Under the pieces are notes generated by a model. That model was not told the DNA's origin. It saw only the letters and a program-made list of their open reading frames with translations, and made no database searches. Below, piece after piece: positions 8,147-13,213 of a DNA stretch of 13,213 nucleotides. This DNA is from Hyphomicrobiales bacterium (lineage in GTDB: Bacteria; Pseudomonadota; Alphaproteobacteria; Rhizobiales; Aestuariivirgaceae): NCBI GenBank assembly GCA_027067085.1, contig JAMOMM010000174.1, positions 1 through 13,213 of the forward strand, in the 5' to 3' direction. Within the stretch, counting starts at the first letter, position 1. Every line of letters begins with the position of its first letter. Both the position numbers and the translations under genes were made by a program.

Positions 8147-8304
8147 GGTTGTTTTTAATCCCCTCAAGAGCGTTCAAAATGCCCATTATCGCCAAACCGT
8201 TTTTGCTTTTTAACCGTGGAGCTAAAAGTATTGTGTCTATGCGCGAGGCGCTAGCACAAAAACGAATCAGTTTCGATAATACCCGTGCATAGATATACAG
8301 GCAA
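8147..8304 (-). promoter_or_regulatory. Candidate divL operon promoter and 5' leader
   Basis: On the minus strand TTGCCT (8304-8299) is followed after 17 bases by TATTAT (8281-8276). Each box matches the sigma-70 consensus at 4 and 5 of 6 positions. The spacing predicts a transcription start near 8269, giving a leader of about 120 bases before the divL ATG at 8146. A GANTC site (8264-8268) lies at the predicted start, and a bulged 12-bp hairpin (8231-8259) lies in the leader. The promoter is predicted by eye only. It is supported by its position downstream of the ahcY terminator and upstream of a five-gene run that has no other obvious promoter. Confidence 0.5.
8231..8259 (-). other. Bulged hairpin in the divL leader
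   Basis: An inverted repeat of arms TTGTG-CTA-GCGC pairs with GCGC-TAG-CACAA around a three-base loop. This gives 12 base pairs, with two single-base bulges on one arm. It lies upstream of divL in the predicted 5' leader, about 85 bases before the start codon. On the minus strand it is followed by only four Ts (ACTTTTAG), so it is a weak candidate for a second terminator behind ahcY. A regulatory or stabilising leader structure is at least as likely. Function is unknown. Confidence 0.45.
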
Positions 8305-8359
8305 TTTAGTCATCTGCCCATAATCTCTTGCCATTTGAGCGGTAACAATATCGCCAATG

Positions 8360-8390
8360 AAAAAAGGGACTTGAAAATCAAGCCCCTTTT
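8360..8390 (-). terminator. Intrinsic terminator of ahcY
   Basis: Bases 8362-8374 and 8378-8390 form a 13-bp stem with a three-base loop. The one A/C mismatch seen on the plus strand becomes a G-U pair in minus-strand RNA, so the stem is continuous in the ahcY transcript. A run of six Ts follows on that strand (8365-8360). It begins 26 bases past the ahcY stop codon and separates ahcY from the divL operon. Confidence 0.88.
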
Positions 8391-8415
8391 ATAGAGTTTT
8401 TGTGAATTTTTAAAT

Positions 8416-9816
8416 TTAGTAGCGGTAATGCTCGACTTTATAAGGACCAGCAACAGGCACATCAATATAGTCAGCTTGTTCTTGCGTAAGTGTTGTTAAT
8501 TTGGCACCCACTTTTGCAAGATGTAGACGCGCTACTTTTTCATCCAAATGTTTAGGTAAGATATAAACATCATTGTCGTATTCATCGTTCTTTGTCCAAA
8601 GCTCAATTTGTGCCAAAGTTTGGTTGGCAAATGATGCAGACATAACAAAGCTTGGGTGACCTGTGGCATTACCAAGATTGACCAAACGACCTTCGGATAG
8701 AAGAATAATGCGGCTTCCATCTGGGAATTCAATCTGATCTACTTGATCTTTGATGTTTACCCATTTGAAGTTGCGGAGACCTTCGACCTGAATTTCATTG
8801 TCAAAGTGGCCGATGTTACAAACAATCGCCATGTCTTTAAGTTTGCGCATGTCTTCAACTGTTACAACATCGCAGTTACCTGTGGTGGTGACAACAATGT
8901 CAGCGCGATGTGCGGCATCGCTAAGTGTTACCACTTCAAAACCATCCATAGAGGCTTGTAGCGCGCAAATTGGATCAACTTCGGTGACAAGAACGCGTGC
9001 GCCAGAGCCAGCTAATGATTGTGCAGAACCTTTACCCACATCGCCATAGCCACAAACAATAGCCACTTTACCAGCCATCATCACATCGGTGCCGCGGCGG
9101 ATTGCATCAACCAAAGATTCACGACAACCGTATTTATTGTCAAATTTTGACTTAGTTACGCTGTCGTTCACATTGATTGCGGGGAAGGGTAATTCACCCT
9201 TTGCTTTCAACGCATAAAGACGGTGAACGCCCGTTGTTGTTTCTTCTGATACACCTTTGATGTTGTCACGCACTTTTGAATACCAACCAGGCGTTTTTTC
9301 AAGGCGGCGTTTGATCGTTGCAAACATTGCCACTTCTTCGTCATTTGACGGGTTGGCAATAACTGATGGATCTTTTTCTGCTTTTGAGCCGATCAGAACC
9401 AACATGGTTGCATCGCCGCCATCATCAAGAATCAAATTCGCTGTTTCGCCATTGCCCCAATCAAGAATGCGATCAGCATAGTCCCAATATTCCTCATATG
9501 TTTCGCCTTTAGTGGCAAAAACGGGAATATTTTGTGCGGCAATTGCAGCAGCTGCTTGATCTTGAGTTGAGAAAATATTGCATGATGCCCAACGCACTTG
9601 CGCACCAAGAGCAACAAGAGTTTCAATCAACACGGCAGTTTGAATGGTCATATGAAGCGAACCAGCAATACGCGCACCTTTAAGAGGTTGGCTAGCGGTA
9701 AATTCTTCGCGAATGGCCATAAGGCCTGGCATTTCAATTTCAGCCATAACAATTTCTTTGCGACCCCAGTCAGCAAGAGAAAGATCAGCGACGTGATAGT
9801 CGGTGAAAGTACCCAT
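8416..9816 (-). CDS. ahcY: Adenosylhomocysteinase (S-adenosylhomocysteine hydrolase)
   Basis: AhcY reversibly splits S-adenosylhomocysteine to adenosine and homocysteine, clearing the inhibitor left by SAM-dependent methyltransferases. It is a cytosolic NAD+-dependent enzyme and normally a tetramer. The 466-residue length is normal for the bacterial form. Substrate-site residues are visible: H55 (SLHMT), D132 (DDGGD), E191 (SEETTTG), and K222, D226 and N227 (TKSKFDNKYG). The NAD-binding loop is GYGDVGKG (256-263), with E279 to hold the ribose. H337 (NIGHFDNE), H387 (GHPSFVM) and the C-terminal K460 and Y464 complete the site. The start ATG at 9816 has AAGGA (9827-9823) six bases upstream. The gene has its own candidate promoter and terminator, so it is probably monocistronic. 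Its proximity to CcrM-type GANTC sites is noted separately. Confidence 0.98.
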   Translation of the reverse strand: MGTFTDYHVADLSLADWGRKEIVMAEIEMPGLMAIREEFTASQPLKGARIAGSLHMTIQTAVLIETLVALGAQVRWASCNIFSTQDQAAAAIAAQNIPVFATKGETYEEYWDYADRILDWGNGETANLILDDGGDATMLVLIGSKAEKDPSVIANPSNDEEVAMFATIKRRLEKTPGWYSKVRDNIKGVSEETTTGVHRLYALKAKGELPFPAINVNDSVTKSKFDNKYGCRESLVDAIRRGTDVMMAGKVAIVCGYGDVGKGSAQSLAGSGARVLVTEVDPICALQASMDGFEVVTLSDAAHRADIVVTTTGNCDVVTVEDMRKLKDMAIVCNIGHFDNEIQVEGLRNFKWVNIKDQVDQIEFPDGSRIILLSEGRLVNLGNATGHPSFVMSASFANQTLAQIELWTKNDEYDNDVYILPKHLDEKVARLHLAKVGAKLTTLTQEQADYIDVPVAGPYKVEHYRY

Positions 9817-9922
9817 GATATATCCTTATCTAATTTGAAAGTTTCCAAGTCAAACAACCACGTTGCGGGCCGCAATATTGACTCTTAGGAAAGTCTATAT
9901 CAGTGAACGGCGGACAAATCAA
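9817..9922 (-). promoter_or_regulatory. Candidate ahcY promoter and 5' leader
   Basis: On the minus strand TTGATT (9922-9917), a 17-base spacer and TATAGA (9899-9894) make a fair sigma-70-like promoter, matching 4 of 6 positions in each box. The predicted start is near 9887, leaving a leader of about 70 bases. The leader holds two small hairpins: GACTTT/AGAGTC around CCTA just after the start, and TTGCG/CGCAA around GCC near 9863-9875. I do not recognise a known SAM or SAH riboswitch in it. The promoter is a by-eye prediction. Confidence 0.45.
9823..9827 (-). promoter_or_regulatory. ahcY ribosome binding site
   Basis: AAGGA on the minus strand lies six bases before the ATG at 9816. It decides the start against the internal methionine at residue 24. 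Confidence 0.8.
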
Positions 9923-9980
9923 CAAGATATAAAGAAATCCTTATGTTTGATTCTAGAGTCTGTCATGTTTACTTGGATTC
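9880..9980. promoter_or_regulatory. Cluster of four GANTC methylation sites upstream of ahcY
   Basis: GANTC, the target of the alphaproteobacterial cell-cycle methyltransferase CcrM, occurs at 9880-9884, 9949-9953, 9956-9960 and 9976-9980. Random expectation is roughly one per 256 bases, so four in 101 bases is dense. One site is at the predicted start of the ahcY transcript and three lie upstream of its -35 box. The motif is seen directly; methylation and regulation are inferred. Confidence 0.5.
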
Positions 9981-9994
9981 AAGTGAATTCATTT

Positions 9995-10011
9995 TAACGC
10001 GTCACGCGTTA
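9995..10011. repeat. 17-base palindrome at the HPr stop codon
   Basis: TAACGCGTCACGCGTTA is a perfect inverted repeat of 8 bases around one central base, and it also contains ACGCGT twice. It spans the HPr stop codon (TAA at 10011-10009). No T-run follows on either strand that would make it a normal intrinsic terminator. It could be a protein-binding site or a weak transcript-end structure; its role is unknown. Confidence 0.6.
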
Positions 10012-10293
10012 GAGACAACTTTTCTCGTCTCGATCCTCTCCAAACTTGTCTTCGACAAGCAGCTGTAAAGCATCCAAGGCTTGTTGTTGATCTTCGCCAA
10101 TAGCTTGAATTGCAATTTCGGTTCCCTTGCAAGCGCCAAGCATCATCAAGCCCATGATAGACGTGCCAGGAACACAAACATCTTTGCAGGTAACATCAAT
10201 TTCAGCGGTGAAGGTCTCAGCACATTTTACAAATTTTGCAGATGCGCGAGCGTGCAGTCCTCGTTCATTTGCAATTTTGACAACAACTTCCAT
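10009..10293 (-). CDS. ptsH: HPr-family phosphocarrier protein
   Basis: HPr is a small cytosolic phosphocarrier of 94 residues that passes phosphate from Enzyme I to EIIA proteins. The histidine site is GLHARASAKF with H14. The regulatory serine is S45 in TSIMGLMML, equivalent to HPr Ser46, the target of HprK. An HprK is encoded two genes upstream, so both phosphorylation routes are probably used. No sugar permease (EIIB/EIIC) is nearby, which fits the regulatory, incomplete PTS of alphaproteobacteria. The start lies 12 bases after the EIIA stop, and TAAGG (10308-10304), which includes that stop, serves as a ribosome binding site. The C-terminal tail (GEDRDEKSCL) is slightly longer and more charged than in classical 85-88 residue HPr. 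Confidence 0.95.
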   Translation of the reverse strand: MEVVVKIANERGLHARASAKFVKCAETFTAEIDVTCKDVCVPGTSIMGLMMLGACKGTEIAIQAIGEDQQQALDALQLLVEDKFGEDRDEKSCL

Positions 10294-10305
10294 GCCATAA
10301 ATGCC

Positions 10306-10704
10306 TTAATCAGCGAGCAGTTGGCTGGCAGCATTTATGTATTTGCGGCCTGATTCTAATGCTTGATTTACCGTTTCGCTAAGAGACGTGCAATTTCGCA
10401 AGCTGGCAATTTTGATGAGCATAGGCAAATTCACACCCGCAATAACCTCTAAATCGTCTGTATCCATAACTGAAATTGCAAGGTTTGAAGGGGTGCCACC
10501 GAACATGTCGGTTAGTAAAATGACACCGCCGCCCGTATTGACCTTCTTTACCGCTGCAAGCAAATCGTCGCGGCGCGTTTGAATATTATCAACCGGGTCG
10601 ATCGAAATGGTGGAAATGTTTTCTTGAGGACCAACAACATGTTCAAGGGCTGAGCGAAACTCATTGGCTAACCCGCCGTGTGTTACAAGTACAAGTCCTA
10701 TCAT
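10306..10704 (-). CDS. manX: PTS EIIA component, mannose family (regulatory)
   Basis: This 132-residue EIIA of the mannose/fructose family receives phosphate from HPr on H9 (VLVTHGGLA). The second family motif TDMFGGTPSN (65-74) includes D66, which interacts with the active-site histidine. It is a stand-alone domain: no EIIB is fused or adjacent, so a transport role is unlikely and a signalling role is inferred. In related bacteria this EIIA is encoded beside hprK and chvG and contributes to carbon and nitrogen regulation. It sits 12 bases before HPr and 101 bases after hprK. The ribosome binding site is weak (GGAAAG, 11 bases before the ATG). Confidence 0.93.
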   Translation of the reverse strand: MIGLVLVTHGGLANEFRSALEHVVGPQENISTISIDPVDNIQTRRDDLLAAVKKVNTGGGVILLTDMFGGTPSNLAISVMDTDDLEVIAGVNLPMLIKIASLRNCTSLSETVNQALESGRKYINAASQLLAD

Positions 10705-10805
10705 ATCTTATGAAACTTTCCGCATTCTAATCATCTCTCGATTTTAGAGTATTGCAATTTTACCCCGTTAGGCAAGGTGTGGTTTGCAGTTGTAACAAAC
10801 TTTCC
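10705..10805 (-). other. Gap between hprK and the EIIA gene
   Basis: These 101 bases separate hprK from the EIIA gene. I see no T-tailed hairpin and no convincing -35/-10 pair. Read-through from chvG-hprK into EIIA-HPr is the simplest reading. A weak internal promoter around the AT-rich stretch at 10735-10765 cannot be excluded. Confidence 0.4.
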
Positions 10806-11282
10806 TTAATGTGCTTGCAAATGTTCTAAGGCGGCTGAAATTTTCAAAGGCGCAGATGATTCAAACGGATTAAGGACAATATAGGGAATGGTAATCCCGA
10901 CGATAGTATCTTGTTGTTGTGAAAAGTCGGGTAAGCGTTCAACGGCTTTGTTTCTGTCAAGCTTGACCAACAAATAAATTGAAGTTGATGCTAAAAAATC
11001 AAAATGGCAAAGTCCAACGCCGCGAACTTCCAATAAGCCTTCTAGCGGTTTTGGAGGACTAGCGATTAGTATGTTGTTTAAAGCAGTGAGGCAAACCCGA
11101 TCATCGCTCACTAATGTAACTAAGTTTGATGAATGCTGGTTGTTTTTGATAAGGCGTAGGGCAAGGTCAGATTTTCCTGCACCAGATTTGCCAATGAGCA
11201 ATACCCCTTTGCCGTTAAAATCGACACAGGTTGCATGATGAGTTTCAGCTTCATTTAACGGCGGTTTTGTATTTGCACTCAT
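10806..11282 (-). CDS. hprK: HPr kinase/phosphorylase, short alphaproteobacterial form
   Basis: HprK phosphorylates HPr on its regulatory serine and can remove that phosphate. The 158-residue protein consists only of the C-terminal kinase domain; Firmicute HprK is about 310 residues with an extra N-terminal domain. The short form is usual in alphaproteobacteria, so this is not a truncation. Visible motifs are HHATCVDF (15-22), Walker A GKSGAGKS (31-38), the catalytic SDD (59-61) and the HprK signature LEVRGVGL (84-91). Its target serine is present in the HPr encoded two genes downstream. The ATG overlaps the chvG stop (ATGA, 11279-11282) with little ribosome binding site, suggesting coupled translation with the sensor kinase. 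Confidence 0.95.
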   Translation of the reverse strand: MSANTKPPLNEAETHHATCVDFNGKGVLLIGKSGAGKSDLALRLIKNNQHSSNLVTLVSDDRVCLTALNNILIASPPKPLEGLLEVRGVGLCHFDFLASTSIYLLVKLDRNKAVERLPDFSQQQDTIVGITIPYIVLNPFESSAPLKISAALEHLQAH

Positions 11283-13105
11283 GCGTTACCATCAGGACGC
11301 TTGGGTTTTTGTCTTGAAAAGGCGGGAATGCGCACGGTAAAGCGCGCGCCAGTTCCAGTGGTTTTGTTAGTAACTTCAATTTCCCCGCGATAAGCTTCAA
11401 TAATTTGTTTTGAAATACTCAAACCTAACCCTGAGTTCTTACCAAAAAAAGCTTCTGGGCGGTCCGTATAAAATCGTTTAAAAATTTTATCTTGGTTTTC
11501 TTCAGGAACGCCTGGGCCTTCATCTTCAATGTAAAATTCAACGTTATCGCCAACGCGTTGTAGGACAACATTTACGTGCGTTTTTTCTGGTGAAAATGAA
11601 ATGGCATTTGAGATCAAATTTGCAATGACTTGCCCAATGCGATTGTCGTGGCCAAAAATCAAATAGGCATCTTTTTGGTTTCGCCGTGATTTAACGGGCA
11701 CGATGTCAAGGCTAAGGGTGACATTTCTTTTTTGGGCGCTGTGTTGATTCATTTCGACCAGCATTTCAATCACATCACGCATGTTGACGGGCTTTGATTG
11801 AGCCCGCACCAATTCAGCATCCAGACGCGATGCATCCGAAATATCACTGATTAAACGGTCCAACCGCTGAACATCGTCATTGATGACATCGATGAGCCGT
11901 TTGTGTTGTTCAGGTGTTTTGGCAAGCTCTAAAGTCTCAACTGCACTGCGCAATGAGGTGAGTGGGTTTTTGATTTCATGGGCGACATCAGCTGCGAACG
12001 CCTCAATAGAATCTATCCGGTTATACAAAGAATCAGTCATGTCTCTAAGCGCACCCGAAAGGTGGCCAATTTCATCTCGCCTAAATGTAAAATCGGGAAT
12101 TTCAACCCGATTGTTGACCCCGCGGCGAATGCGTTCTGCCGCTGCTGACAATCTTCTAATCGGTTCAGCAATATGGCCAGCCAAAGAAAGCGATAATAGT
12201 AATGCAACAAGGGTGGCAAAGCCAAAGGTCAAGAACACGACACGGCGTTCTTTTCTGAGTACTTTATCGATCTCACCACCTTTGGTCGAGAGGATGAGAA
12301 CGCCTTGGACATTTTTATAACGTTGAATGGGCACCGCAACGATGACGATAATTTCGTTTTTTGAGTTCACAGCTTTTTTACGGATAGGCAAACCAGTGAG
12401 TGCCAACCTGACTTCTGGAAACTCTTTGCCGTTGTCCAACCCATAGGGTTTTTGCAAAGGGTAATTATGGGCAAACAACCAGCTGTTTAGTTTTGTCCAT
12501 AATTCGACAATTTTATTTGGTGTTTCAGTGGATATTGGTGGCAGATCAAACCGCAAAATTTCACCACGGCCATAAAAGTGACGGCTATCAATTACCATTT
12601 GCCCGTCACGATCAAACAATCGCGCGCGAACTTTTGTTTGGCTTACCAACTGGCGTAAAACGCGGCCTGCTTGTTCTGGGTTAATTGGAAAGTTGAGATC
12701 TTTATAGACATCGCTTCCAGCCGGATTTTTTGAACCTAATTGTTGCTCAAGAAAAATCTCAGGATCGAGAATCATCGTGGTTGAGTTCGCATCCGTTACC
12801 GCTGCTGATGCAACCGCAGCGGCCATAATGTGGGCCTGCGTCATCAAGCTTTCTTCCCGCGCCGCAATTAAGCCTTTGCGAGTTTGGTTAAAGTATAAAA
12901 TCCCAGCGACCAGAATGACCAAACCAAGAATATTAATCAAAATAATACGGCTGGTCAGGCGTGCAGGCGCTAAACGATGCAGCCAACTTTTGAAGCCGCG
13001 TCGCCGAGCTTTTTTCTTTAAGGTTGAACGCGAAGAAATGCTTCGTTCAGAACGTCGGTCGCCACCCGAGGCATTTCCTTGCTTTTCTTTGATGCCTAAG
13101 TTCAT
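11279..13105 (-). CDS. chvG: ChvG-type sensor histidine kinase
   Basis: ChvG (ExoS in Sinorhizobium, BvrS in Brucella) is the inner-membrane kinase of the ChvG-ChvI system, which controls envelope, acid-stress and host-interaction genes. The 608-residue protein has a basic cytoplasmic head (1-50), TM1 at about 53-72, a periplasmic sensor region to about 286, TM2 at about 289-311, and a HAMP domain at about 312-365. HisKA follows with phosphoacceptor H376 (DVAHEIKNPL). The ATPase boxes are complete: N-box ANLISNA with N500, G1 EDEGPG with D528, and G2 NSGLGLS (557-563). HprK follows with a 4-base overlap, the arrangement typical of Hyphomicrobiales. The regulator ChvI should be encoded upstream but is not in the window. 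The ribosome binding site before the ATG at 13105 is weak. Confidence 0.95.
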   Translation of the reverse strand: MNLGIKEKQGNASGGDRRSERSISSRSTLKKKARRRGFKSWLHRLAPARLTSRIILINILGLVILVAGILYFNQTRKGLIAAREESLMTQAHIMAAAVASAAVTDANSTTMILDPEIFLEQQLGSKNPAGSDVYKDLNFPINPEQAGRVLRQLVSQTKVRARLFDRDGQMVIDSRHFYGRGEILRFDLPPISTETPNKIVELWTKLNSWLFAHNYPLQKPYGLDNGKEFPEVRLALTGLPIRKKAVNSKNEIIVIVAVPIQRYKNVQGVLILSTKGGEIDKVLRKERRVVFLTFGFATLVALLLSLSLAGHIAEPIRRLSAAAERIRRGVNNRVEIPDFTFRRDEIGHLSGALRDMTDSLYNRIDSIEAFAADVAHEIKNPLTSLRSAVETLELAKTPEQHKRLIDVINDDVQRLDRLISDISDASRLDAELVRAQSKPVNMRDVIEMLVEMNQHSAQKRNVTLSLDIVPVKSRRNQKDAYLIFGHDNRIGQVIANLISNAISFSPEKTHVNVVLQRVGDNVEFYIEDEGPGVPEENQDKIFKRFYTDRPEAFFGKNSGLGLSISKQIIEAYRGEIEVTNKTTGTGARFTVRIPAFSRQKPKRPDGNA

Positions 13106-13213
13106 TCCGATTTCTGTGGCTCTTTCTGTCCTGGAGCGTTTTGCGTTTAAGTTGAATCACAGCTTAGGCATAAACCGCCAAATTATCAGGTGCTTAGAGT
13201 AAACGTTACACGT
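13106..13213 (-). other. Region upstream of chvG (window edge)
   Basis: No reading frame on the minus strand here ends in the GYR-type tail of a response regulator; all three are closed by stops, so chvI does not reach this stretch. A -10-like GATAAT (13187-13182) is present without a good -35, and one GANTC site lies at 13154-13158. An imperfect palindrome, ACGTTACACGT, ends the window. A chvG promoter here is possible but not demonstrated. Confidence 0.3.

Noticed and set aside
8147..8167. TTG start for DivL at 8167
   Set aside because: There is no ribosome binding site before it. The ATG at 8146 has GAGGGG upstream, although its spacing of 13 bases is long.
8147..8415. CtrA box (TTAA-N7-TTAA) in the divL or ahcY upstream regions
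   Set aside because: TTAA-like half-sites occur, including near 9994, but no pair has the required spacing.
9817..9893. SAM or SAH riboswitch in the ahcY leader
   Set aside because: Small hairpins are present, but I could not match them to a known SAM-II, SAH or SAM/SAH consensus. A covariance-model search would be decisive.
11880..12320. Plus-strand open frames inside coding regions, such as 11880-12320, 1084-1464 and 6405-6776
   Set aside because: They lie opposite well-identified minus-strand genes, have no recognisable domains or ribosome binding sites, and read as shadow frames.
13106..13213. C-terminal end of chvI at the window edge
   Set aside because: All three minus-strand frames hit stops and none shows the GYR tail of an OmpR-type regulator.
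1..13213. Mobile elements, CRISPR arrays, tRNA genes, defence or secondary-metabolite systems
   Set aside because: I saw no terminal inverted repeats, regularly spaced repeats, transposase motifs or cloverleaf sequences. The whole window reads as vertically inherited core chromosome.

Overview
The window is a conserved chromosomal segment of an alphaproteobacterium. The gene set and order (addA-addB-murU-tsaE/amgK-divL, then ahcY, then HPr-EIIA-hprK-chvG) fit the Hyphomicrobiales (Rhizobiales) best. ChvG and DivL are alphaproteobacterial hallmark proteins. The moderately AT-rich composition suggests a low-GC marine or host-associated lineage, but genus cannot be read from the sequence. Every convincing gene is on the minus strand, so transcription runs from high to low coordinates. 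I see no mobile elements, CRISPR arrays, tRNA or rRNA genes.

Read in the direction of transcription, the first block (13105-10009) holds the envelope sensor kinase ChvG, a short HPr kinase/phosphorylase (HprK) overlapping it by 4 bases, a mannose-family EIIA and an HPr. This is the incomplete, regulatory phosphotransferase system that many alphaproteobacteria keep beside chvG/chvI. ChvI is not in the window. The second block (9816-8416) is ahcY, encoding S-adenosylhomocysteine hydrolase, with a candidate promoter and leader upstream and a strong intrinsic terminator downstream. The third block (8146-1) starts at a candidate promoter near 8290 and encodes DivL, a TsaE-AmgK fusion, a MurU-like nucleotidyltransferase, AddB and the first 88 codons of AddA. 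Gaps are 5 bases or ATGA overlaps, so this looks like one translationally coupled operon of cell-cycle control, tRNA t6A modification, peptidoglycan recycling and double-strand-break repair.

No wholly new system is evident. The points most worth a second look are these. DivL has tyrosine in place of the phosphoacceptor histidine. TsaE and AmgK are fused next to murU. GANTC (CcrM methylation) sites cluster upstream of ahcY and lie at the predicted transcription starts of both ahcY and divL. The predicted divL 5' leader contains a 12-bp hairpin. A 17-base palindrome covers the HPr stop codon. AddB lacks the cysteines that form an iron-sulfur cluster in other AddB proteins.
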